From Nocardioides sp. (GTDB taxonomy: Bacteria; Actinomycetota; Actinomycetes; Propionibacteriales; Nocardioidaceae): 64,000 bases of DNA. The position numbers and the translations under genes are program-made. Of the stretch, positions 17,703 to 25,244 are shown one piece after another. The notes under the pieces are model-generated. The model had not been told where the DNA came from, searched no databases, and worked only from the letters and a program-made list of their open reading frames with translations. Where the stretch lies: NCBI GenBank assembly GCA_030698375.1, contig JAUYLL010000123.1, positions 39,219-103,218 on the forward strand. Direction: 5' to 3'. Every line of letters starts with the position of its first letter. Within the stretch, counting starts at the first letter, position 1.

Positions 17703-17739
17703 CAGGGCCCGACCGGGGAGGGAGGGTGGTCGGGCCCTG
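17703..17739. terminator. Strong hairpin between the GMC oxidoreductase and guaA
   Basis: A 12-base perfect stem: CAGGGCCCGACC (17703-17714) and GGTCGGGCCCTG (17728-17739), with a 13-base purine-rich loop. It lies in the 237-base gap between two minus-strand genes. Neither flank has a clear T-run, so it could be a U-poor terminator for the upstream operon or a leader structure of guaA. The remainder of the gap (17740-17876) shows a further ACCGGC/GCCGGT-like pairing and nothing else I recognise. Confidence 0.6.
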
Positions 17740-17876
17740 AAAAGTCCAAGACACTGCGGACCAGCGCACGGACTTGAGAACCGGCCAGGGAGGGAGTTAA
17801 ACAACCGGCTCTCTGTAGGCCTCAACGATGTCCGGGGGGTGGGGTTACGCCCTTCTGCCGGACATTTTCGCCGTGG

Positions 17877-19595
17877 TCAGGACACCGCGACGATCGGCAG
17901 CCGCAGGGCGCCCGGAGCAGCACTCGGAACCGCCGGCGACCGGGGCGCGACGGGCTCCAGGCGCTGGTACTCCCCGCCCAGCTCGGGGCGTCCGTCGGTC
18001 TCGCCCTTGTTGGGCCAGAAAGCCATCGCCCGCTCGGCCTGCGCGGTGATCGTCAGCGATGGGTTGACCCCCAGGTTCGCCGAGATCGCCGACCCGTCGG
18101 CCACGTGCAGGCCGGGGTGGCCGTAGACCCGCTGGTAGGCGTCCACGACACCGGTCTCGACCGAGTCGCCGATCGTGCAGCCGCCGATGAAGTGGGCGGT
18201 CAGCGGCCGGTTGAACGGCTCGCCGATGGTGCCCCCGGGCGTGCCGCCGATGAGGTCGGCGATGCGCCGGATCGTCTCGTTGGCGACGGGGATCCAGGTC
18301 GGGTTCGGGATGCCGTGGCCCTGGCGCGAGGAGAGGGTCCAGCGCCGGGTGACCGGGTTCCTCTTGGGGAAGACCGTGATCGAGTTGTCGATGGTCTGCA
18401 TCACCAGCGCGATCACCGTCCGCTCCGACCAGTGCTTCATGTCGTAGAGCTCGGCGACGTTGCGGCGCTCCTTCCACATCCCGCGCAGCCAAGTCCGCCA
18501 GCGCGGCACCGGGCCGTCGCCGTCGGTCAGCACCGTGGTGAGCAGCGACATCGCGTTGCTGCCCTTGCCGTAGCGCACCGGCTCGACGTGGGTGTCCCCG
18601 TCGGGGTGGAACGAGGAGGTGATCGCGATGCCCTGGCTGTAGTCGACCTTGGTGTCGGGGGCGATGGCACCCAGGATCGACTCGGAGTTGGTCCGCGAGA
18701 GGTGGCCCAACCGGTCGGAGATGCCCGGCAGGTGCCCGTCGGTCTTCATCCGGTGCAACAGCCGTTGGGTGCCGAGCGCCGAGGCGGCCAGGACGACCTG
18801 GTCGGCGGTGAGGGTCCGGCGTACCGCCTTCCGGGAGACCTTCGCCTTCGTGTAGCGGACGTCGACGTCGTAGCCGCCGCCCTGGCGCGGGGCGATCCGG
18901 GTCACCGTGGTGAGGGCGTGAACCTTCGCGCCCTGCTGCTCGGCGAGGTAGAGGTAGTTCTTGACCAGCGTGTTCTTCGCGTTGTGGCGGCAGCCGGTCA
19001 TGCACTCCCCGCACGCCCGGCAAGGGTTGCGGTCCGGGCCGGCTCCCCCGAAGTACGGGTCCGCGACCTGCTCGTCCGCGTGGTCCTGCGGGCCGCCGAA
19101 GAAGACGCCGACCGGGGTGGGGTGGAAGGTGTCCCCCACGCCCATGTCCTGGGCGACCTTCTCCATCACCTCGTCGGCGGCGGTGCGCAGCGGGTTCTCG
19201 ACCACACCGAGCATCCGCTTCGCCTGGTCGTAGAACGGCGCCAGCTCCTCGCGCCAGTTGGTGATGTGCCGCCAGCTCTTGTCCTCGTAGAACGGCGCGA
19301 GCGGCTCGTAGAGCGTGTTCGCGTAGACCAGCGAGCCCCCGCCGACGCCGGCGCCGGAGAGGATCAGGCAATCCTTGAGCGCGTCGATCCGCTGGATGCC
19401 GTAGCACCCGACCTCAGGACGGAAGAGGTACTTCTGCACGTCGAAGGACGTGACCGGGAAGTCCTCGTCCTCGAACCGTGCGCCGGCCTCGAGGACGCCG
19501 ACCTTGTAGCCCTTCTCGGTCAGCCGGAGCGCGGCGACGGAGCCGCCGAAGCCGGAGCCGACGACGAGGACGTCGTAGTGCGTACCGGTGCTCAC
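17877..19595 (-). CDS. choD: GMC-type oxidoreductase, ChoD-like (putative cholesterol oxidase)
   Basis: A 572-residue FAD oxidoreductase closely resembling mycobacterial ChoD. It has 'YDVLVVGSGFGGSVAALRL' (FAD Rossmann), 'DCLILSGAGVGGGSLVYANT', a Cys-rich 'CRACGECMTGCRHNAKNTL', 'VRYGKGSNAMSLL', 'LTAHFIGGCTIGDSVETG' and 'HVADGSAISANLGVNPSL' with the GMC C-terminal His/Asn region. The name comes from that similarity; whether it oxidises cholesterol or another sterol-like or alcohol substrate is not shown. The GTG at 19595 overlaps the upstream aldehyde dehydrogenase stop as GTGA, so alcohol and aldehyde oxidation steps are translationally coupled. The linkage of guaB, guaB3, choD and guaA is, as I recall, also seen in mycobacteria. 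Confidence 0.88.
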   Translation of the reverse strand: MSTGTHYDVLVVGSGFGGSVAALRLTEKGYKVGVLEAGARFEDEDFPVTSFDVQKYLFRPEVGCYGIQRIDALKDCLILSGAGVGGGSLVYANTLYEPLAPFYEDKSWRHITNWREELAPFYDQAKRMLGVVENPLRTAADEVMEKVAQDMGVGDTFHPTPVGVFFGGPQDHADEQVADPYFGGAGPDRNPCRACGECMTGCRHNAKNTLVKNYLYLAEQQGAKVHALTTVTRIAPRQGGGYDVDVRYTKAKVSRKAVRRTLTADQVVLAASALGTQRLLHRMKTDGHLPGISDRLGHLSRTNSESILGAIAPDTKVDYSQGIAITSSFHPDGDTHVEPVRYGKGSNAMSLLTTVLTDGDGPVPRWRTWLRGMWKERRNVAELYDMKHWSERTVIALVMQTIDNSITVFPKRNPVTRRWTLSSRQGHGIPNPTWIPVANETIRRIADLIGGTPGGTIGEPFNRPLTAHFIGGCTIGDSVETGVVDAYQRVYGHPGLHVADGSAISANLGVNPSLTITAQAERAMAFWPNKGETDGRPELGGEYQRLEPVAPRSPAVPSAAPGALRLPIVAVS

Positions 19596-21217
19596 TTGGC
19601 GCCCAGCTTCTTCATCAGCCGCAGGTTCGCGGTGAAGATCTTGGCGAACATCTTGTCCGAGACGCCCGGGGGCGGCGCGAACCGCATCAGCCGCTGGGTC
19701 GCGACCGACTGGGTCTCGGTGTAACGGTGGATGCCCTCCGCGCCCTGGCGGCGACCCATGCCGGACTGGCGCATGCCGCCCATCGGGGCGTCGAGGCTGG
19801 CGAACGTGGCGGCGAACGCCTCGTTGATGTTGACCGTCCCGCACTTGATGTGCCGGGCGATCGCCCGGGCGCGCTTGCCGTCCTGGCTGTAGATCGAGGC
19901 GTTCAGCCCGTACTCGCCGTCGTTGGCGCGGGCGACCGCGTCGGCCTCGTCGGAGAAGCGGTACAGCGCGATGACCGGCCCGAAGGTCTCGTCACCGAAG
20001 CAGGTCATGTCGGGGGTGACGCCCTCGAGGATCGTCGGCTCGTAGTAGTACGGCCCGAGGTCGGGACGCGGCTTCCCGCCGGCCAGCACACGGGCGCCCT
20101 TGGCGACCGCGTCCTCGACGTGGGCGGTCACCGTGTCGAGCTGGTCCTGGGAGATCAGCGAGCCCATGTCGCTGCCCCACTCCAGGCCGGGCTGGAGGCG
20201 CATCGCCTTCGTCCGGGCGACGAACTTCTCCAGGAACCGGTCGTAGACCTGGTCAGCGACGAACATCCGCTCCATCGACACGCAGAGCTGACCGGCGTTG
20301 GAGAAGCTGGCGCGCACCGCACCCTCCGCGGCGCGGTCGACGTCGGCGTCGCGCAGGATGATGATCGGGTTCTTGCCGCCGAGCTCGAGCGAGCAGCCGA
20401 TGAGCTGCTCCGCGCACTGCTTGGCGATGATCTTGCCGGTCGCGGTCGAGCCGGTGAAGCAGATGTAGTCGCTGCGGGAGATCATCTCGCCGCCGAGGAC
20501 GCGCCCCGGGCCGGCGACGACCTGCCACAGGTCCTCGGGGAAGCCGGCCTCGCGCAGCAGCTGGGCGCCGAACAGCGCCGTGAGCATGGTCTGGGCGTCC
20601 GGCTTGGTGACGACCGCGTTGCCGGCCATCAGGGCGGGGAGCCCGTCGCAGAGCGCCATGGTGAACGGGTAGTTCCACGGCGAGATGATCCCGACGACGC
20701 CCTTGGGAACCCGGTTGAGCTCGACCCGGGTCAGCCCGGGGACGACGCCGATCTTGCGCTCGGTGTCGAGGTGGTCGTGCGCCGTACGGGCGTAGTACCG
20801 CGCGGTGAGCGCGATGTGCAGCGGCTCGTCGAAGGCGTGCTTGCGGGCCTTGCCGGACTCCCAGCAGATGAGGTCCATGATCTCGTCCTGGCGGTCCAGC
20901 ACGAGGTCGTGGAGCTTGAGCATCAGCGCACTGCGGTGCTCGAGCGACGTGCGGGCCCACTCGCGCTGCGCCGCGCGGGCGCGCCGGTAGGCCTCCTCGA
21001 CGTCGGCCGGCGTCGTCTGCGGGATCATCGCCAGCACCTGCCCGCTCAGCGGGGTGTACGTCGGCACCGACTCGCCGCTGGTGGAGACCACCAGGTCGGT
21101 CAGGCCGGCGATCCGCTCCGGCTCGAGGGCGTACGACGCCCGCGGGTCGTGCTCGGGATCTGCGGGGCCGCTCGGACCGAGTCCGGACGCGGGCGAGGAC
21201 GGGCTGGAGGCACTCAT
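19592..21217 (-). CDS. Succinic semialdehyde dehydrogenase-type aldehyde dehydrogenase
   Basis: A 541-residue NAD(P)-dependent aldehyde dehydrogenase. It has 'ISPWNYPFTMALCDGLPAL' (cofactor binding), 'CFTGSTATGKIIAKQCAEQ', 'SLELGGKNPIII' (general base Glu) and 'SFSNAGQLCVSMERM' (catalytic Cys). An N-terminal extension of about 50 residues and a C-terminal tail 'LRLMKKLGAK' distinguish the actinobacterial GabD2/SSADH group, which is longer than classical ALDH. The ATG at 21217 is preferred; further upstream the frame runs through a palindrome. It is coupled by a four-base overlap to the ChoD-like gene, suggesting a shared substrate route rather than GABA use. The exact aldehyde is unknown. Confidence 0.88.
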   Translation of the reverse strand: MSASSPSSPASGLGPSGPADPEHDPRASYALEPERIAGLTDLVVSTSGESVPTYTPLSGQVLAMIPQTTPADVEEAYRRARAAQREWARTSLEHRSALMLKLHDLVLDRQDEIMDLICWESGKARKHAFDEPLHIALTARYYARTAHDHLDTERKIGVVPGLTRVELNRVPKGVVGIISPWNYPFTMALCDGLPALMAGNAVVTKPDAQTMLTALFGAQLLREAGFPEDLWQVVAGPGRVLGGEMISRSDYICFTGSTATGKIIAKQCAEQLIGCSLELGGKNPIIILRDADVDRAAEGAVRASFSNAGQLCVSMERMFVADQVYDRFLEKFVARTKAMRLQPGLEWGSDMGSLISQDQLDTVTAHVEDAVAKGARVLAGGKPRPDLGPYYYEPTILEGVTPDMTCFGDETFGPVIALYRFSDEADAVARANDGEYGLNASIYSQDGKRARAIARHIKCGTVNINEAFAATFASLDAPMGGMRQSGMGRRQGAEGIHRYTETQSVATQRLMRFAPPPGVSDKMFAKIFTANLRLMKKLGAK

Positions 21218-21243
21218 ATACCGAGAGTATGGGACCGCACTCG

Positions 21244-21265
21244 CCGGGAGAAGAGTTTCTCCCGG
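21244..21265. promoter_or_regulatory. Perfect 9-base inverted repeat upstream of the succinic semialdehyde dehydrogenase gene
   Basis: CCGGGAGAA (21244-21252) and TTCTCCCGG (21257-21265) are exact inverted copies around GAGT. The repeat is centred about 37 bases before the ATG at 21217, the place of a -35 region, so an operator is likely. As RNA it would also fold and could end transcription from the upstream aldehyde dehydrogenase gene at 21331. CATACT between it and the start may be a -10. Confidence 0.55.
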
Positions 21266-21330
21266 ACCGTCCATCCCGAACGCTGCGATTTACACCACGT
21301 CGCGAGTTGTCAAGTGCCTTGCGGCGGGGC

Positions 21331-22803
21331 TCAGCCCGCCGGCAGCTCGGTATAGACCGACTTGTACTCGACGTACTGCGCCAGGCCCTCGGGGCCGAAC
21401 TCGCGGCCGATGCCGGAGGCCTTGTAGCCGCCGAACGGCGCGGCGAAGTCCATCGTGTAGGTGTTCACGCCGTACGTGCCGGTGCGCACCCGCCGGGCCA
21501 CGTCGAGGCCCGCCTCGGCGTCGGTGGTCCAGACCGTGCCGGCCAGGCCGTAGTCGGAGTCGTTGGCGATCCGCACCGCGTCGTCGACGTCGTCGTACGG
21601 GATGAGGGAGAGGACCGGGCCGAAGATCTCCTCCTGCGCGATCCGCATCCCGTTGTCGACACCCGCGAACAGCGTCGGCCGAACGAACCAGCCGCGGTCA
21701 AGGCCGTCGGGGCGACCGGTGCCACCGGTGACCATCCGCGCGCCCTCCTGGCGACCGATGTCGATGTAGCCCTCGACCCGCTCCTGCTGGCGCCGGGCCA
21801 CCATCGGGCCGACGTCGGTGGCGGGGTCGTGGGGGTCGCCCACCACTAGCCCGCGCATCATCTCGCCGAGCGCGTCGGCGACCTCGTCGTGCCGGCGGCG
21901 GCTGACGAGGATCCGGGTCTGGGCCACGCAGGCCTGCCCGGAGTTCATCAGCCCGATGAACTTGATGCCCTCGGTGACGCCTGCCAGGTCGGCGTCGTCG
22001 AGCACGATCGCGGCCGACTTGCCGCCGAGCTCGAGACTGACCCGCTTGAGCTGCTCGCCGCAGACCGCGCCGATCTTGCGTCCGGCGGCGGTGGAGCCGG
22101 TGAAGGCGACCTTGTCGACACCGGGGTGCGCGACCAGGTGAGCGCCGGTCTCGCGGTCACCGGCGACGAAGCTGACCACGCCCTCGGGCACGCCGGCCTC
22201 GGCGAGGAGCTCGGCCATCAGGTAACCGTCGAGCGGGCTCTCCGGCGCTGGCTTCACCACGACGGTGCAGCCCGCGAGCAGCGCAGGCACCAGCTTCGAC
22301 ATGGTCGTGAACTGCGGGACGTTCCACGGCGGGATCGCGGCCACCACGCCGACCGGCTCGCGGCGCACGATCACGGGCGCTCCGAGGGACCCGGCGCGCT
22401 CCTCCTCCCAGGGGAACTCCCGGGCGATGCCGAGGAAGGTCTCGAGCATCATCCAGGGGGCCGGGGCCTGCGCGAGCGAGGAGAACGAGATCGGCGAGCC
22501 GATCTCGGTGGTGATGAGGCCCGCCATCTCGTCCATGCGCGCGGCGTACAGACCGCTGAAGCGGGCCATCACCTCGATCCGGTCCGCCGGCGCCATCCGC
22601 GGCCACGGGCCGTGGTCGAAGGCCTGGCGGGCGGCAGCGACCGCCCGGTCGACGTCGGCCGGCGAGGCTGCGGGCACCCGGGCCACGACCTCCTCGGTCG
22701 ACGGCGAGACCACCTCGATGACCTCGCTGGTGGCGGGGTCGGTCCACTTCCCGCCGATGAAGAGCTGGGAGCGGTCCAGGGAGCTTTCGACGGTGCTGGT
22801 CAC
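21331..22803 (-). CDS. NAD-dependent aldehyde dehydrogenase
   Basis: A 490-residue classical aldehyde dehydrogenase. Motifs: 'AAIPPWNVPQFTTMSKLVPAL', 'VAFTGSTAAGRKIGAVCGEQ' (cofactor loop), 'SLELGGKSAAIVLDDAD' with the base Glu, 'LMNSGQACVAQTRILVS' with the nucleophilic Cys, and 'EEIFGPVLSLIPYDDVDDAV'. The GTG at 22803 ('VTSTVESS') has AAGAGGAA 5-6 bases upstream; the earlier GTG at 22821 would place that site inside the coding region. It is 67 bases downstream of the CrtC-like gene and probably in the same KstR-like-controlled transcript. The substrate is unknown; the neighbours suggest a lipid- or terpenoid-derived aldehyde. Confidence 0.92.
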   Translation of the reverse strand: MTSTVESSLDRSQLFIGGKWTDPATSEVIEVVSPSTEEVVARVPAASPADVDRAVAAARQAFDHGPWPRMAPADRIEVMARFSGLYAARMDEMAGLITTEIGSPISFSSLAQAPAPWMMLETFLGIAREFPWEEERAGSLGAPVIVRREPVGVVAAIPPWNVPQFTTMSKLVPALLAGCTVVVKPAPESPLDGYLMAELLAEAGVPEGVVSFVAGDRETGAHLVAHPGVDKVAFTGSTAAGRKIGAVCGEQLKRVSLELGGKSAAIVLDDADLAGVTEGIKFIGLMNSGQACVAQTRILVSRRRHDEVADALGEMMRGLVVGDPHDPATDVGPMVARRQQERVEGYIDIGRQEGARMVTGGTGRPDGLDRGWFVRPTLFAGVDNGMRIAQEEIFGPVLSLIPYDDVDDAVRIANDSDYGLAGTVWTTDAEAGLDVARRVRTGTYGVNTYTMDFAAPFGGYKASGIGREFGPEGLAQYVEYKSVYTELPAG

Positions 22804-22870
22804 GGGGGTTCCTCTTTCCACAGGTCGAGCGGGGTCGTCGGTGTACGAGCGGAGACGAGATCGGGTCGGG

Positions 22871-23983
22871 TCAGGGAGCGACGGAGAACCAGTCCTCGAA
22901 GCCGCTGGGGTCGTGGCGGCCGATGGCGAAGTGCTCGAAGAGCCCCCAGCCCTCGTGGGTGCGGCCCCCCTCGCGCAGCTCGGCGCGTCCGACGTGGTCG
23001 ACGCAGCCGAACATCAGCCGGCCCTTGACCGCGTCGTCGGCGAGGTCGTAGCTGACCCGCTCGGTGAACTTCTCGCCCTTCCAGGACCCCTGAAGCCAGT
23101 CGGGGTCCCCGCCGTACCCGGCCCCCGCGTGCAGGGGCGCGGCCAGGAGCGCGGAGACCTCGAGCTCGAGGGGATCGCCCGCGGGCGTGGTGCAGGTGAT
23201 CGTCGCCCCGGTCGGCATCCGCCCACCGGAGGCGTAGTGGATCTTCACCTGCGGCCAGCCGAGCTGCTCCACGCGCCCGTCGGGGTGCACCCGGTGGCAG
23301 TCGTTGAGCGTGCGGTAGCCGTTCGGGTCCTCCTGGAGGATCAGCACGACCGCGAAGTCGTCGAACCGCATCGGGACGTAGAGCCACCACATCCCGTCGA
23401 AGGGCGGGTCCGTCGGCGCCCCGGACGGCTCGGGCTCGCCGACCGGCCGGATGCCCCACGAGCGGTCCCGCGTGCCGACCCAGCGGTCGGGGCTGACCTC
23501 GATCCGCTCGCCGTCGACGACCAGGTGGCCCGACCAGGTGCCGACCTGGGCGAAGCGCTGGGCGTCCAGCGTCACGCGAGCCCCGGAGCGGAGCACGTGC
23601 GGCTGCTCCTGCAGGACCGGGAAGGACCCCTCGAAGGTGAGGTCGGCGGCGATCCCCTCGGTCTCGGCGAGCTCGAGGTGGATCCGCTGGAGCGGCTCGT
23701 CGACCGTGAGCCGGTAGTCGCCGACGTGCTGGTTGAGCCGGTCGGCGTCGATCAGGTCGGAGAGGTGCACCGCGGTGGTGCGGCCCTCGCGGGCGACCAT
23801 CAAGAAGGCGTCCTTGGTGCCGAGGTTCGGGTAGTAGCCGAGCCCGGTGATCACGAAGATCTCGCCGCTGCGGTCGTGGGCGTTGAAGTAGCACCGGTCG
23901 TAGAAGTTCCGGTCGCTGCTGGCCGGCCAGCCGACCGGGAGCGGCGCCTGGTGGATCGGGTACTCGTCGAGGGGACCGACCAT
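22871..23983 (-). CDS. CrtC/AttH-like (DUF7064/7065-type) lipid-pathway protein of unknown function
   Basis: A 370-residue protein starting 'MVGPLDEYPIHQAPLPVGW' with 'SDRNFYDRCYFNAHDRSGE', 'VITGLGYYPNLGTKDAF', 'DRSWGIRPVGEPEPSGAP', 'MWWLYVPMRFDDFAVVLI' and 'HHVGRAELREGGRTHEGWG'-type end motifs (here 'DHVGRAELREGGRTHEGWG'). This is a common actinobacterial family, usually called hypothetical, with a double lipocalin-like fold related to hydroxyneurosporene synthase CrtC and AttH. The conserved 'DRSWG' is a likely active-site or ligand segment. No signal peptide is seen. Its ATG shares one base with the TGA of the phosphotransferase gene (TGATG). A role in modifying or carrying a hydrophobic molecule is an inference. 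Confidence 0.75.
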   Translation of the reverse strand: MVGPLDEYPIHQAPLPVGWPASSDRNFYDRCYFNAHDRSGEIFVITGLGYYPNLGTKDAFLMVAREGRTTAVHLSDLIDADRLNQHVGDYRLTVDEPLQRIHLELAETEGIAADLTFEGSFPVLQEQPHVLRSGARVTLDAQRFAQVGTWSGHLVVDGERIEVSPDRWVGTRDRSWGIRPVGEPEPSGAPTDPPFDGMWWLYVPMRFDDFAVVLILQEDPNGYRTLNDCHRVHPDGRVEQLGWPQVKIHYASGGRMPTGATITCTTPAGDPLELEVSALLAAPLHAGAGYGGDPDWLQGSWKGEKFTERVSYDLADDAVKGRLMFGCVDHVGRAELREGGRTHEGWGLFEHFAIGRHDPSGFEDWFSVAP

Positions 23984-25116
23984 CACGCACCCACCTCGTC
24001 CAGCAGCTTCTCCATCAGCACGCGGTGGTGGAACAACCCCTCGGGGTCCTCGGGCTGCTCGATCTCGCCGAAGTGGACCTGACGCACACCGGTGCGGAGG
24101 AACACGCAGCACCACTGGGCGGCGTGCAGCAGGTAGTACCAGGTGAGGTCACCGATCTCGACGCCCGTGCGGTCGGCGTACGTCGCCAGCACGTCCTCCT
24201 CGCGCAGCACGTGCGGCATGCCCGGCAGGTCCATCATCGAGGTGAGCGCCTCGAACACGCGGTGGGCGAAGACCATCCAGGACAGGTCGATCTCGCGGGT
24301 CCCGAGGGCGGCCATCTCCCAGTCGAGGACGGCCACCGGCTCGAAGTCGCGGTAGAGCACGTTGCCGATGCGGGCGTCGCCCCAGCAGAGCACGGTCTCG
24401 TCGGGCCGGGCCGGCGTCGGCACGTTCGCCTCAAGCCAGGCCAGTGCCCGCTCGGTCAGCGGCGAGCGACCGATGTCGGCGGCGCCGAACTCGTACCAGG
24501 TACGCACCCGGCGCAGGTGCTGCTCGTTGAGCGAGCCTTCACCGTCGAGCGCCAGGAAGGAGAAGGTGGTCGCCGCGTCGGGGATCGCGTGCAACCGGGC
24601 CACCACGTCGACGGTCGCGTCCTGCAGGGCGCGCTGCTGCTCCCGGCTGGCGTCGGCGAACCAGTTGTCGCCGAAGTTGTAGGGCAGCACGTCCGGCGGG
24701 ACCAATCCGTCCACGTGCTCCATGAGGAAGAACGGCACGCCGAGCACCGACCCGGTGGGCTCGCTGAAGGGCACCGCGGGGACCGGGACGTCGGTGATCT
24801 CGCCGACGAGGCGGATCGCGTCACCCTGCGCCTGGATCGCGTACGTCGGAAAGACCGGCACGTCCTCGGGCGCCGGCGCCGCGCGGGTCACGTAGCGCCC
24901 GCCCTGCTCCTGGCCGTCCTTGGTCCAGCGGGCGTCGAGCACGAGCGTGTCGGAGGAGAGGCCGTTGGTGTCGATGCCACCGACGACCTCGACGACCACC
25001 GGGCGGTCGGAGGCCACCTCACCCGTCAACCAGGTACCGATGAGCGCGGCGACCTCCTCGGGCGCGCGGCTGCTGCGCTGCATGTGCATGTCGGTCGGGG
25101 GTGGCGCCTGCGTCAT
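23983..25116 (-). CDS. Phosphotransferase family protein (APH/choline kinase fold)
   Basis: A 377-residue kinase-like protein of the APH family. The catalytic loop is 'VLCWGDARIGNVLY' (Asp and Asn of the Brenner motif, with W-G-D in place of H-G-D) and the metal-binding 'VAVLDWEMAALG' follows about 10 residues later. 'VPFFLMEHVDGLVPPD' is also typical. This subgroup is usually found beside acyl-CoA dehydrogenase or lipid-catabolism genes in actinobacteria, so antibiotic resistance is unlikely. The ATG at 25116 has GAAGGCGAG nearby. It heads the operon 25116 to 21331 and sits about 60 bases downstream of a KstR-like palindrome. The phosphate acceptor is unknown. Confidence 0.85.
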   Translation of the reverse strand: MTQAPPPTDMHMQRSSRAPEEVAALIGTWLTGEVASDRPVVVEVVGGIDTNGLSSDTLVLDARWTKDGQEQGGRYVTRAAPAPEDVPVFPTYAIQAQGDAIRLVGEITDVPVPAVPFSEPTGSVLGVPFFLMEHVDGLVPPDVLPYNFGDNWFADASREQQRALQDATVDVVARLHAIPDAATTFSFLALDGEGSLNEQHLRRVRTWYEFGAADIGRSPLTERALAWLEANVPTPARPDETVLCWGDARIGNVLYRDFEPVAVLDWEMAALGTREIDLSWMVFAHRVFEALTSMMDLPGMPHVLREEDVLATYADRTGVEIGDLTWYYLLHAAQWCCVFLRTGVRQVHFGEIEQPEDPEGLFHHRVLMEKLLDEVGA

Positions 25117-25174
25117 CGGGGCTCGCCTTCGCGTCGAAACAGTGACTCGGGTCACACGATGCTCCGAACGTAGG

Positions 25175-25188
25175 TGGAACACGTTCTA
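25175..25188. promoter_or_regulatory. KstR-like operator
   Basis: TGGAACACGTTCTA matches the KstR consensus TnnAACnnGTTnnA at every specified position. KstR is the TetR-family repressor of sterol-catabolism genes in actinobacteria. The site is 59-72 bases upstream of the phosphotransferase ATG at 25116. A second, imperfect palindrome, GTGACTCGGGTCAC (25142-25155), lies between it and the gene. No kstR gene is in this window. Confidence 0.7.
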
Positions 25189-25244
25189 GGTGTCAACGAC
25201 TTCCGGGAAACCTGCAGTCTCCAGGTAGTCCGGCTCAGGCCGGC

